Counted from the stretch's first letter, positions 26,706-35,733 are shown. The stretch: 64,000 nucleotides of DNA from Sulfodiicoccus acidiphilus (GCF_003967175.1 NZ_AP018553.1:1302001-1366000), one strand, 5' to 3'. Numbers and translations: made by a program. Notes: generated from the sequence alone by a model not told the origin.

Positions 26706-27473
26706 CTAGGCAAGCCTCTTCATCCTTAGGCCGATAGACCTCTGTCCACTCCTCAACAACGAGTTGAGTTGTTTCAGAGACATGGCAAGTACCGTGGTTG
26801 AGAGCACCGGTAGGCCGAAATAAACGATTACAAAGTAGCCTGGCGAGGCCAAGACCGAGAGTATGGTTGACGTGACCGTGGCCACAGAGGCAGCCAACGA
26901 AATCAGAAGAACGGTAGGAATCGCAAGGCAACAGGAGGTTGCAGAGAGTGCAGAGAGGATGGGAAGGAATCCAACGGTGCTCAACCTAGTCTTTCTGAGG
27001 TTATTCCTCAGCTTCACCGCTGCGCTGATGTTACCGGCAAGTAGAGATGCCACTAAGAAACCTATGAATGCTTGGAAGGGAGTTAGTGTAGGAACGTAGT
27101 TTCCTACTACCATCCAGATTCCTGGGCTCTCGGAGTCTATGTACGGAGCGTATATGAGCCCTCCAGTTGGATACGAGAAACCGACCCCCACACTCGAAGG
27201 TAATTGAAGGGGAGGAAGTGCACCTACCACTAGAAAAGTGAAAAGGAAGTAGTGGAAGAAAAGGTAGGGGAAGAAGACGGCGTAGAAGTACTTCGAGAGC
27301 CACGGCGAAAGGTTTCTCCACGACCACCTCAGGGAGGGTAAAGCTATGCCCGCGTAGAGACTCAGGGTGGAGCCCAACTGCAGGGCGTTCACTTTGCTTG
27401 ATAGCCAGGACCAATAGAGAATTATTGAAAGTACTACTAAAATAAAAGAAAGTAGACCTACTTTGGCTTTCAC
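26706..27473 (-). CDS. Polytopic membrane protein with a vicinal Cys pair
   Basis: This 255-residue protein has six or so membrane helices and no family I recognise. A striking feature is SATSCCLAIPTVLL near residue 190, a Cys-Cys pair followed by Pro at the start of a helix, as seen in metal-handling membrane proteins such as MerT. It lies between the two oxidase gene groups on the same strand, six bases from the SoxI-like gene. A role in copper or heme delivery to the oxidases is an inference from this. Confidence 0.72.
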   Translation of the reverse strand: MKAKVGLLSFILVVLSIILYWSWLSSKVNALQLGSTLSLYAGIALPSLRWSWRNLSPWLSKYFYAVFFPYLFFHYFLFTFLVVGALPPLQLPSSVGVGFSYPTGGLIYAPYIDSESPGIWMVVGNYVPTLTPFQAFIGFLVASLLAGNISAAVKLRNNLRKTRLSTVGFLPILSALSATSCCLAIPTVLLISLAASVATVTSTILSVLASPGYFVIVYFGLPVLSTTVLAMSLKQLNSLLRSGQRSIGLRMKRLA

Positions 27474-27478
27474 TTCCC

Positions 27479-27949
27479 TCAGTCCTTGTAGTACTGTTTG
27501 TAAACTACGAATATAACCGCACCCAGAAGGAACAGTCCCAGTCCTCCTAACATTCCCGTATCGAACTCGACCCCCGATGTACTAGGTATGGAGAGAAATT
27601 GTGAGATCACGTAGACGAAGACGAAGCCTACTACTATGAGGATGGGTAGAGCAACTTTGGTGTAGTCGGTCGGCTTCGCGCTTTCCACTTGAATCGCAGT
27701 CTCTTGAACGGCTCCAGCCCTGAACCTGACTGCCAGGAAAACTAAACTACCCATGAAGACTCCGAAGATTATCGACGCGAGCAAGTAGGTTATACTCCAT
27801 AGTTGTTGTACGTAGTCACCTGTTGGAGAAGAAGCTAAGTAGCCTAGTCTACCGAAGTCCCCCGCTATCATGAACATAGCGAAGAAGAAGAGCATCGTGA
27901 AGAGCCACATGACGTAGTCCTTCATGCCGAGTCTGGGACCCTGATCCAA
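27479..27949 (-). CDS. soxI: Small oxidase-associated membrane subunit, SoxI-like
   Basis: This 156-residue protein has four membrane helices (about 12-30, 52-72, 95-115 and 130-150) and a short polar loop. It directly follows soxH, soxG and soxF, as soxI does in the SoxM supercomplex locus. I base the name on this order and size; there are no metal motifs. The second Met, at 27925, may be the true start because the first eight residues overlap the spacing to soxH. Confidence 0.65.
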   Translation of the reverse strand: MDQGPRLGMKDYVMWLFTMLFFFAMFMIAGDFGRLGYLASSPTGDYVQQLWSITYLLASIIFGVFMGSLVFLAVRFRAGAVQETAIQVESAKPTDYTKVALPILIVVGFVFVYVISQFLSIPSTSGVEFDTGMLGGLGLFLLGAVIFVVYKQYYKD

Positions 27950-27955
27950 ACCTCC

Positions 27956-28402
27956 TCACCCAGTGGAGTTGGACGGAACCACTACCAATATTCCCTTCAT
28001 GGTGTAGTGACCTGGTCCACAGAACTCAGCGCAGTAAATGTTGTAGATACCAGGCTGGTTCACTACGATGTACATGTGGTACGTGTAACCTGGTATTGCC
28101 TCAAGCTTGTAGCCTAATTGGACGAAGTATAGGGCGTGTATAACGTCTTCGGACGTGATTAGTAGCTCGTAAGGTTGTCCTGCCTTCAACACTAGTTTAT
28201 CTGGAACAACTGTACCGTTAGGGTATTGGAAGAGCCAGACGTACTGCTTCGCTATCACCTTTATGACAATGGGATCCTGATGTTCGTACGTACCGTTGTA
28301 GATGTTGAGGTAGTAGTGGTAGGAGAGCAGACCCAAGAATGTTAATGACGCTACCGCAAACACTATTGTGGCTATTTCCGCATACCTTCCTATTTCGCTC
28401 AT
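27956..28402 (-). CDS. soxH: SoxM-complex oxidase subunit II (SoxH, CuA)
   Basis: This 148-residue subunit has one membrane helix (about 10-28) and a periplasmic-side cupredoxin domain with a full CuA site: His89 in SEDVIHALYF, then Cys124, Cys128, His132 and Met135 in CAEFCGPGHYTM. It takes electrons from sulfocyanin and hands them to SoxM. The ATG overlaps the cytochrome b stop by four bases. Length and motifs match SoxH of Sulfolobus. Confidence 0.92.
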   Translation of the reverse strand: MSEIGRYAEIATIVFAVASLTFLGLLSYHYYLNIYNGTYEHQDPIVIKVIAKQYVWLFQYPNGTVVPDKLVLKAGQPYELLITSEDVIHALYFVQLGYKLEAIPGYTYHMYIVVNQPGIYNIYCAEFCGPGHYTMKGILVVVPSNSTG

Positions 28403-29958
28403 CTTTGCTCACCTAGGAAAGTCACGTAAATGTAAGTCAGCATTCCCGCCAAAATCATGTCAGTCCCAATTAGCTGTCCGCCCTCGAATTGAAGGATCGT
28501 GGTATACCCTCCTTCCGCTAAAATTGATGCGAGCCTTATAGTCATGTAGGTAATAAGAATCAATAATACAATTGCAGAGAGCTCTAAGCTCCTAATTAGG
28601 GCACGAGGACTCACCTTCATTTTCGACTCATTTAATTGGACCGAATCGACAGCTTTCGTGGAGGTAAACCCTCTTCTCAGTCCTCCGCTCAAATGTTCAC
28701 CCTTTACGCTTCTACCTTGAAGGAACCTTAGAGTGGGGAAAAGAATTGCAAAACTGAGAAGGAAGATGAGTCCATCCACTTCCACCCCTATGGGTCCAAT
28801 GTCCCTTCCCGGAGTGAGGTCCGCCCATATACTGTTAACTACGAACGACACTATGAAGCCAGTCCCCAACGAAATCGCCGCCGGTCTCATTACTGGATGC
28901 GGGGCCTTGTGCCTGAACACGTACTGGTCTATGAATGGGAACAGTGCGGTTATCACTGCCCAGGCCAAGAAGAGGTCGGAGGCCAAGGTTGGTGTCACAG
29001 ACTTGAAGAAGAAGTAAACGAATAAGAAGTACCAGTCGGGAATTGGAGGGGTTTGGGCAGCCAGAGCGGCGTTGTATGCAGGCATCAGGTACTTCAGACC
29101 AGAGGCAGTTGCCTGAATGTCGAATGGTACCATCGAGGAAATGAGAAATATCGAACCAAAGATCAGCAGCATCGTCATCACGATCATTCCGAACGTTCTA
29201 GTGAGGGGCTGTAGCCTCCAGTTGGGGTCGCTCCTGAGTCTTTCTGGGTACTGATCTATGAGCTCAGGAGCGTTAGGTTCCTTAGTCAGTGGAGGTGTTA
29301 GCCCGTGTTTCTCGAATATGTAGAGGTGAAGCCCTAGCACTGCACCTATTAGGAATCCGACTATCCAGTGGAAGACGAAGAACCTCTGGATTAAGGGATC
29401 AACGTTCGAGGCTATTCCCGGTAGTGAGGGAAGGAGGGTGAAGGTCGAAATCAAGCTACCTAAGTTGAATGGCATATAAGTGAACAAATTCAGTCCGGTC
29501 GTCGTCGCGGTCCAGGATATGAGGTTGTACGGTAGCGAATACCCGAGGAAGGCTTCGGTCAAGGTGAGTCCTGCTAGTAAGGTCCCCACTATCCACATTA
29601 GTTCCCTAGGTTTCCTGTAGGCACCGTCTATGAAGTTCCTCGTCATGTGTACTAGGAGTAGGAAGACCATGGCGTACGCTCCCCAACTGTGCAGGCTGAA
29701 CAGGAGACCACCGTAGGGGACGTTCTGTATAAGGAAAAGGGTAGATTGATACGGGTCCCCAGGGACGTAATATATAGCCACTAGCATTCCAGTAATGACC
29801 TCGAAGACGAACGCCCCCAACACGAACGATCCCAACCAGTAATCCAGCCTGAATCCATATCTGGGAGACTGACGGAGGGTGTGGCCGTATATCCCCAACC
29901 TCTCGTCCAACCAATCCAATATCCTATCTAGAGTAGTTTTAGACTGCTCCTCTACCAC
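28399..29958 (-). CDS. soxG: Cytochrome b of the SoxM complex (SoxG-like)
   Basis: This 519-residue cytochrome b oxidises quinol in a bc1-like module. Heme ligands are seen in SLHSWGAYAMVFLLLVHM and FHWIVGFLIGAVLGLHLY. The quinol-site motif is PDWYFLF, where bacterial proteins have PEWY. About twelve hydrophobic segments follow the usual b6/subunit IV order, with a polar segment near 420-450. I chose the GTG at 29958, just after the Rieske stop and preceded by a GGGTGG ribosome-binding site; GTG at 29967 is an alternative. It is co-translated with SoxF and SoxH. Confidence 0.92.
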   Translation of the reverse strand: MVEEQSKTTLDRILDWLDERLGIYGHTLRQSPRYGFRLDYWLGSFVLGAFVFEVITGMLVAIYYVPGDPYQSTLFLIQNVPYGGLLFSLHSWGAYAMVFLLLVHMTRNFIDGAYRKPRELMWIVGTLLAGLTLTEAFLGYSLPYNLISWTATTTGLNLFTYMPFNLGSLISTFTLLPSLPGIASNVDPLIQRFFVFHWIVGFLIGAVLGLHLYIFEKHGLTPPLTKEPNAPELIDQYPERLRSDPNWRLQPLTRTFGMIVMTMLLIFGSIFLISSMVPFDIQATASGLKYLMPAYNAALAAQTPPIPDWYFLFVYFFFKSVTPTLASDLFLAWAVITALFPFIDQYVFRHKAPHPVMRPAAISLGTGFIVSFVVNSIWADLTPGRDIGPIGVEVDGLIFLLSFAILFPTLRFLQGRSVKGEHLSGGLRRGFTSTKAVDSVQLNESKMKVSPRALIRSLELSAIVLLILITYMTIRLASILAEGGYTTILQFEGGQLIGTDMILAGMLTYIYVTFLGEQR

Positions 29959-29959
29959 G

Positions 29960-30700
29960 TTATCCACCCTTAATGCAAGCAGGATTAGAGGGCACTGAGT
30001 AACCGTTGTATCGTGGGTCATACAGCAAATTGCTGGAAGGATTTATTCTTGGTACGGCCTCGGAGAAGTAAGGCGCGTTGGTTCCCACGGCATATATGTC
30101 TCCCGTGGAGTCATCGTACTCTAAAATTACGGCTGGAAGAGGCCTAGGTGCAGGTCCACCTACAACTAATCCTCCCTCATCTAACTTGTACATGGAACCG
30201 TGGCACGGACAATGAAGGATGGAGGTTGATGGATTTAGGCCAGGGTTGGAGGGACTACTCGTGAGCACCTGCGCCGGAAGTTGGCAGCCCAGGTGAACGC
30301 ACACGTCACTGAACGCGCATATCGAGTTATTGGGCCCCACCCCGGAGATTTCTTTGAAGCTCTGGTTTATCCTGAACTTGCCGTAGTAAGGATTATCGAA
30401 AGAGACGTCTTTCTCGTTGTTCAGCTTACTGAAATCTACTAAGAAGCAGGGTTCGTTGGTCAGTGGATAAGCAAAGAAGTAGACGGGGCACGAACCGCTG
30501 AGATCACTTACGTTGGCCACCTTGAACTTGGGGAATCCTTCTAGCCCTTGCTTGTTAGAGGCAACGTAATACTTCGACGATAGGCTCGGCAATTCTTCGT
30601 AGTAGAAACCCATGTAGTCGAACACTGGCTTAACCAGAGGCACAATGGAGAGCGCCCCACCCACTACAAGCGTCAGCCTAAGGAAGTCTCTCCTATTCAT
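29960..30700 (-). CDS. soxF: Rieske iron-sulfur protein (SoxF-like)
   Basis: This 246-residue Rieske protein carries the 2Fe-2S ligand boxes CVHLGC and CPCHGS. The N-terminus MNRRDFLRL followed by a hydrophobic helix is a twin-arginine export and anchor signal. It passes electrons from quinol at cytochrome b to sulfocyanin. The insert between the two boxes (about 30 residues) is typical of Sulfolobales. It is the first gene of the minus-strand SoxFGHI unit and is divergent from soxM with a 290-base promoter region. Confidence 0.94.
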   Translation of the reverse strand: MNRRDFLRLTLVVGGALSIVPLVKPVFDYMGFYYEELPSLSSKYYVASNKQGLEGFPKFKVANVSDLSGSCPVYFFAYPLTNEPCFLVDFSKLNNEKDVSFDNPYYGKFRINQSFKEISGVGPNNSICAFSDVCVHLGCQLPAQVLTSSPSNPGLNPSTSILHCPCHGSMYKLDEGGLVVGGPAPRPLPAVILEYDDSTGDIYAVGTNAPYFSEAVPRINPSSNLLYDPRYNGYSVPSNPACIKGG

Positions 30701-30972
30701 TAGAGTCTTTTACTTCAGTGGGGTTTTTTAATTTTACCTCATTATAATTATGGGCTGCTCCACTTTCCAGAACTTTGTATCTTCGAATGTTATTGTAGTT
30801 TATTTCGGAGTAGCTAGACTTTTTTACACACTCTTTCTATGTGTTTAAGTATACTTTGAATTCTGCCTGCAGCTAGCATTAATCATTTTAAATGAGGACT
30901 CTTTTTTTAGTAAAACCTATTGTAATAATATTCATGGACACTACTTTCTTTAAAAGGTACTTTTCAAAGAAT

Positions 30973-30980
30973 AATTTATA
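30973..30980 (+). promoter_or_regulatory. TATA box of soxM
   Basis: AATTTATA lies 14 bases before the ATG at 30991 and about 35 bases before an in-frame ATG at 31012. Because transcription usually starts about 26 bases after the box centre, the second ATG may be the real start. Confidence 0.6.
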
Positions 30981-30990
30981 AGCCCGGACC

Positions 30991-33402
30991 ATGGGTGAAA
31001 ACCTGAAGCACATGAGGAGAGTGAGTGAGTACTTCAAGATCGCACTCACCACGACCAACGCCTCAGACATAGGTATAATGTACATAATCCTAGCGCTGGT
31101 CAGCCTCGTCATAGGCTCAGCCGACGCCTCAATGATTAGAGTCCAACTCACTTTCAACGACATGAGCGCAGTGACCTATTACAACGCAGTGAGCCTCCAC
31201 GGCATATTCATGATATTCTTCATGGTGATGCCCTTCTCCACGGGTCTAGGGAACTACCTAGTTCCGAGAATGATAGGCGCTCGCGACCTATACTGGCCCA
31301 AGATAAACGCTCTCTCCTTCTGGATCCTTGTACCGGCCGTCATTATGACGGCTGTGTCACCTCTCTTCGGTCCTATTAACACCGGGTGGTACATGTACGC
31401 TCCACTTTCTACCGACCTCGCTGTGAACGGCGGCTACGGAGTTGACCTAGTGGAGATCGCCCTAATCGTTGCTGGTCTCTCCACAACGCTCACGGGAATA
31501 AATTTCATCATGACAATTTTGAGACTCAGGAAGGTGAAGTACTTCAAGATGCCTCTCTTCGCGTGGAGCTTCTTCGCCACGGCTATACTAATGATGGTGG
31601 CCTTGCCTCCCTTGACAGGTGGACTAGTGATGGCGTTCCTAGAGAGGAACTGGAACCTCCCATTCTTCAACTACAAGTTGGGAGGAGATCCGGTACTTTG
31701 GCAACAGCTGTTTTGGTTCTTCGGTCACCCCGAGGTGTACATTCTCATTTTACCCGCCATGGGTATAATAGGGGAGATATTACCTAGGATGGTGGGAAGG
31801 CCGATATATGGGTACAAGGCCCTGGCCTTATCTTCAATGGCAATAGCTTTCCTCAGCGTCTTCAGCGTTTGGATGCACCACATGTTCGTTTCCGTGATAA
31901 ATCCCATTGCCAACCTTATAACCTCCGCCATGACCATGGCGATAGCGATTCCATCCGGAATAAAAGTCCTTAACTGGACTGCCACTCTGTACGGAGGAAG
32001 ACTAAGGTTCACAGGACCAGCCATTGCGGCTCTGGGTTTCATAGCTCTATTCCTTGTAGGCGGGATAACGGGGGTGTTCTTTCCGCTAATTCCCTTGGAT
32101 TACGCTTTCAACGGAACCTACCTCGTTGTCGGTCACTTCCATTACATGGTGTTCGCCATCTTAGTGGGGCTTTTAGGTGGAGTGATGTATTACTTCCCTT
32201 ACTTCACAGGTAAAAGGTTCGACCACGAGCTAGGCAAGACTTCCATGTTGATGATCGTAGTAGGAGCTTTCGTGATAGCTACTGGGATGACAATCGACGG
32301 CGTGCTTGGCATGCCCAGGAGGTACGCAGTTGTTCCCGCACCCATGTACCAACCGTTCCAGAACTTCATAGACGTGGGAGCCGTGATAGAGGGATTGGGT
32401 CTATTGTTACTAGTTGGAACGTTGATCTGGGCCTGGTTGCGGGGTCCCAGGGTTGTCGGTTTGGACCCCTGGGGAGGAGAGGCGATTGGCCTTCCAGACT
32501 TCAACATAAGGCCAGTCGCACTACCTCTTACCTTCGGTAAGGAAATGGACGGCTCCGAGCCAGAGCACAGGCACGGAACGTTCTACCCCGCCGTGCTTGG
32601 GTTAATGCTCTCCTTCCCCGCGATCGGATTCCTACTGATTCTGCACGGCATGTTGCCTGAGGGACTACTCTCCATTTTAGCGTTCCTGGGCTTCGGCGTG
32701 GCGTGGATGTACCACGATTACTTCAAACCTTCAACTTTCGCCATGCCTCACGTAGGTTCTCTTCCTGGAGTCAAGGTCTCTTCCACCGTGACTTCACCTC
32801 AAGTCACCACTGAGAGTGAAGGGGTACCCACGATAGAGAGGGGGATCGAGCAGGCCAAGGAAGTGAAGACTCCGATACTTCTGTTCATAATAGCCGAGAT
32901 ATTCCTCTTCAGTTCCTTCATAGGAGGTTACCTATACGTGAGGAACATCACTCCGTCGGCTCAACTTCTCCCGCCCCTTAGGGTGGACTGGTACGGCCTC
33001 CCGTTGGCTATGACTGTGATCCTGTTGTCGAGCTCTATCCCAGCTCACTTCTCCCACCACTTCATGATGAAGGGGAAGGAGAAGTTGTTCAAGGCCACTG
33101 CAGCACTAACATTCCTAATGGGACTTACGTTCCTGAGCGGACAGATATACGAGTTCACTCACATAGTCCACTTCACACCTCAAACTGACGTCTTCACCGC
33201 TTTCTTCTACAGCATAGTCTGGTTACACGGTTTTCACGTCATGATGGGGTTAACATTGTGGGGCTTCACTTTACTGAGGACCACAAAGATCAGGCCATTC
33301 CAGGCCGCTACAATGTCGACCTACTACTGGCACTTCGTTGATGCTATATGGGTCGTGGTGTTCACGATGCTCTACCTTCAGTTGCCCATTTATCACCCGT
33401 GA
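30991..33402 (+). CDS. soxM: SoxM: fused heme-copper oxidase subunits I and III
   Basis: This 803-residue protein joins an A-type subunit I (about 1-570) to a subunit III domain (about 620-803). Subunit I ligands are in VSLHGIFM, FFGHPEVYIL (His near 246, with Glu and Tyr present), WMHHMF near 295, and VVGHFHYM near 381. Subunit III shows the seven-helix pattern ending in YWHFVDAIWVVVF. It is the oxygen-reducing core of the SoxM supercomplex. ATG 30991 gives the longest frame, but ATG 31012 (MRRVSEYF) fits the TATA spacing better. The opposing soxFGHI unit supplies its partners. Confidence 0.95.
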   Translation: MGENLKHMRRVSEYFKIALTTTNASDIGIMYIILALVSLVIGSADASMIRVQLTFNDMSAVTYYNAVSLHGIFMIFFMVMPFSTGLGNYLVPRMIGARDLYWPKINALSFWILVPAVIMTAVSPLFGPINTGWYMYAPLSTDLAVNGGYGVDLVEIALIVAGLSTTLTGINFIMTILRLRKVKYFKMPLFAWSFFATAILMMVALPPLTGGLVMAFLERNWNLPFFNYKLGGDPVLWQQLFWFFGHPEVYILILPAMGIIGEILPRMVGRPIYGYKALALSSMAIAFLSVFSVWMHHMFVSVINPIANLITSAMTMAIAIPSGIKVLNWTATLYGGRLRFTGPAIAALGFIALFLVGGITGVFFPLIPLDYAFNGTYLVVGHFHYMVFAILVGLLGGVMYYFPYFTGKRFDHELGKTSMLMIVVGAFVIATGMTIDGVLGMPRRYAVVPAPMYQPFQNFIDVGAVIEGLGLLLLVGTLIWAWLRGPRVVGLDPWGGEAIGLPDFNIRPVALPLTFGKEMDGSEPEHRHGTFYPAVLGLMLSFPAIGFLLILHGMLPEGLLSILAFLGFGVAWMYHDYFKPSTFAMPHVGSLPGVKVSSTVTSPQVTTESEGVPTIERGIEQAKEVKTPILLFIIAEIFLFSSFIGGYLYVRNITPSAQLLPPLRVDWYGLPLAMTVILLSSSIPAHFSHHFMMKGKEKLFKATAALTFLMGLTFLSGQIYEFTHIVHFTPQTDVFTAFFYSIVWLHGFHVMMGLTLWGFTLLRTTKIRPFQAATMSTYYWHFVDAIWVVVFTMLYLQLPIYHP

Positions 33403-33407
33403 TTTCA

Positions 33408-33978
33408 ATGGACTTGAGGAAGTTTTTTCCCCTTAGCCCTCCTTCTGTTTAACAATCCGCTGACTTGGGATCTCATACCACGATACGCTGCACTCTACGT
33501 CATGCTGCACTACTTGGACTACGGTACAGGCATCTTAGTGGGCAGATCGGTGAAGTTACGAGTAAGTCCAATAGCATCCCTAGTGGTGGGAGTGTCGGTC
33601 CCAGTCTTCTGGCACATTCCATATCCCTTTGCATTGGCCGCCTCCTCGTCGGGAGTCGAGGTCTTGGCAGTACTCACGCTCACTTGTTCGGGAATTCTGC
33701 TAGGTGGAATCCTAGACTCCCTGACTAGGAAGTTCAAGTTCTACCTGCTAGGTCTCTGGATGACAGGAGATACGGTCCTCTCCACCATTTTCATGACCGG
33801 TGGCGCCTACTACACGAGCAGATACATCGTCACCTCTCCTTACTCCTCGTCGCAGTTGGGATTCGCCGGAATTGCGATGTTTATCTTCATGAACGTGACC
33901 GTCGTCATACTCATAATAAAGCTCCTTAACGACATGTTCAGGGAAGAGTTAGATAAGACTGAATATCATAATGTATAG
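33408..33978 (+). CDS. DUF1404 membrane protein, copy 1 (one-base shift)
   Basis: Taking out one base in the T6/C4 tract at 33423-33432 gives a 189-residue protein starting MDLRKFFPLALLLF, with about six membrane helices. It then reads NNPLTWDLIPRYAALYVMLH, matching the N-terminal part of the paralog at 34873-35457. Both share WH(I/L)PYP/LFALA and a T-P-Y-S/T-S-S-Q motif. DUF1404 is confined to Sulfolobales and is unknown in function, yet it sits beside oxidase genes. It lies five bases after soxM and 63 bases before the sulfocyanin gene. Confidence 0.82.
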
Positions 33979-34040
33979 TTGTTTTAAGTTAAATGTAAAA
34001 ATAGATTTATTATCCGCTGTGCGTAAGTCACTTGAGAGGA

Positions 34041-34640
34041 ATGAAGGCGGTCTCCCAAACCTTTTCGGTCGTGGTCGCGTTCGTGGTAGCGGCCGTCGTC
34101 CTAGCTGCCGCTCTTTACGCTTACAGCCAGTATCAAGTACTCTCAGCCCCTCCTACAAGTTCAACAACGACCTCTTCTGGTCCCTCAAAGGTAATCTTGC
34201 CTTACGACAACTCCACTAAGACGGTTTACATCAAACTGGTCACCTTGTCCTCCAGTTCCTCACAGTTCAACTTCAACGGCACGAGCTTCGGTTCCATGAT
34301 CATATACGTTCCCGCGGGGTGGAACCTCAACATCACCTACGAGAACCAAGAGTCCCTCCCTCACAACCTCAATCTGGTCCAGAACAATACGGCGATTCCT
34401 CAGAGCGGAGACATAGCTGAGGACGGGAAAATTCTCCTCACAATCGGCGCGACGTCAAGCACCTACCAACTTCAAGGACTGAGCGGAGGCCAGAGCGCGT
34501 CTGGGTTATACCAGGACATAGCGCCCGGTGACTACTGGTTCGCTTGCGGCATCACTGGACACGCTGCCTCTGGTATGTGGGTGGATGTCGTGGTCTCGCC
34601 CTCAGTGACCCAACCCTACGTCGTGGTCTCGTCATCGTGA
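34041..34640 (+). CDS. soxE: Sulfocyanin, blue copper electron carrier
   Basis: This 199-residue protein has an N-terminal anchor helix (about 8-28), a Ser/Thr/Pro linker and a cupredoxin domain. All type-1 copper ligands are present: His in LPHNLNL near 117, and Cys, His and Met in WFACGITGHAASGM near 173-184. It carries electrons from the Rieske/cytochrome b part to the CuA subunit of SoxM. I chose the ATG at 34041; a TATA-like ATTTATTA lies about 30 bases upstream. A T-rich stretch after the stop may end transcription. Confidence 0.94.
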   Translation: MKAVSQTFSVVVAFVVAAVVLAAALYAYSQYQVLSAPPTSSTTTSSGPSKVILPYDNSTKTVYIKLVTLSSSSSQFNFNGTSFGSMIIYVPAGWNLNITYENQESLPHNLNLVQNNTAIPQSGDIAEDGKILLTIGATSSTYQLQGLSGGQSASGLYQDIAPGDYWFACGITGHAASGMWVDVVVSPSVTQPYVVVSSS

Positions 34641-34643
34641 ATG

Positions 34644-34652
34644 GATTTTTTA
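34644..34652 (+). terminator. T-rich terminator after sulfocyanin
   Basis: GATTTTTTAAC follows the sulfocyanin stop within a few bases. Archaeal transcription commonly ends at such T runs without a hairpin. The R1 element that follows would otherwise be read into. Confidence 0.45.
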
Positions 34653-34674
34653 ACTTTACGGGAGTCAAAGACGC

Positions 34675-34818
34675 GAAAGTCCCCTTCCGTGATGGTGGAC
34701 AACCTCCCTTATAGAAAGGTTTTATAATAATAAAAATAATTTTTAGACTCTGGGTGTAAGAGCTGGGTCGCACCCTAGGGGCTGGGGGAACTCATGCCTA
34801 TGGAGAAGCACCCTAGAA
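34675..34818 (+). repeat. Repeat family R1, copy B (left half only)
   Basis: About 140 bases match the first half of R1 and are the inverted partner of copy C at 35454-35733. Within GAAAGTCCCCTTCCGTGATG to GCTGGGTCGCACCCTAGGGG the two are nearly identical. The right half is absent; sequence identity stops near 34818, just before the promoter of the second DUF1404 gene. Confidence 0.75.
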
Positions 34819-34872
34819 GGAATTGAAAGTTTGATACAAACCCTAAATATCTTCGAATCATGGCAGTTTACC

Positions 34873-35457
34873 ATGGAAGCGATCCGATTCACGTGGTCTA
34901 GGAGCTCACTGAAGTACGTTGTTCCCGCCGCACTCCTAGTGGTTGCCTTCGTTAATCCACCCGTAGAAGAAGCCATAAGCCTAAACCCACTGCCTTACAT
35001 GCTATCCCATTACGGGTTAGTCTTAGCTGGACTGCTCCTCGGGTTCTCGACTTTCAGAACATCCTTAAGGGCTAGGAGATGGACCTTAGTTGTGGGTCTG
35101 ATACCTATAGTGGCCTGGCATCTCCCCTACCTTTTCGCTCTGGGTGCGGCATTCATCTGGGGGAGAGTCCTGGACGAGCTTACCATCACCCTCGGAGGGC
35201 TCCTAGTGGGCGCTTCCTTAAGGTTGTTCTCCTTCAACTTCAAGGTGATTCTCTTTATATTATACATGGTGGCGGACACAGCATTGTCCTTCCTTTTCAT
35301 GTTCTATAGCTACCCTTACACCAGAAACGCGATTCCGTTCTCTCCTTATACCAGTCCATCCCAATTCTTCGTGACGGGAGTGACAATGATAGTCCTAATG
35401 AACGCGTTTCTTGGGTACGTAGCGTACCTTTTCTTCAAGAAGCTATCAATTTTGTGA
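34873..35457 (+). CDS. DUF1404 membrane protein, copy 2, between R1 elements
   Basis: This 194-residue protein has six membrane helices and the DUF1404 signature segments NPLPYMLSHYGLVLAG, WHLPYLFALG and FSPYTSPSQFFVTG. It is a paralog of the protein at 33408-33978. The ATG at 34873 lies about 26 bases after CTAAATATC. Its TGA stop is made of bases of repeat copy C (GTGAACTACC), so the element arrived at, or cut off, the C-terminus; copy 1 continues for about a dozen more residues. Codon use is like its neighbours. Confidence 0.85.
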   Translation: MEAIRFTWSRSSLKYVVPAALLVVAFVNPPVEEAISLNPLPYMLSHYGLVLAGLLLGFSTFRTSLRARRWTLVVGLIPIVAWHLPYLFALGAAFIWGRVLDELTITLGGLLVGASLRLFSFNFKVILFILYMVADTALSFLFMFYSYPYTRNAIPFSPYTSPSQFFVTGVTMIVLMNAFLGYVAYLFFKKLSIL

Positions 35458-35733
35458 ACTACCCCACCCCCAGGACGAGGCATCCCCGCCTCGCGATGGA
35501 GACTTCCTGCTTCCCGGAGGAACCTAGATCCCCTTCCGTAGCGGAGGTTCCGTGGAACCTTTCTGTGAATAGTACGGAAGGGGGATCACGGAGGGTTTCC
35601 TCTCCACGGGCGTGAGTTCCCCCAGCCCCTAGGGTGCGACCCAGCTCTTACACCCAGAGTCTAAAAATTATTTTTAATTATAAAACCTTTCTATAAGGGA
35701 GGTTGTCCACCATCACGGAAGGGGACTTTCCCC
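35454..35733 (-). repeat. Repeat family R1, copy C (complete, inverted)
   Basis: This 280-bp full copy on the minus strand runs from GGGGAAAGTCCCC to GGGGTAGTTCAC. Its last bases form the stop codon of the DUF1404 gene. It forms an inverted pair with copy B and encloses that gene. The remaining 165 bases to the next gene are AT-rich promoter DNA. Confidence 0.8.

Noticed and set aside
24048-30700. Assigning fox gene names to the minus-strand oxidase genes
   Set aside because: The order SoxF-G-H-I opposite SoxM fits the SoxM supercomplex better, and the B-type set cannot be tied to a specific fox gene without a search.
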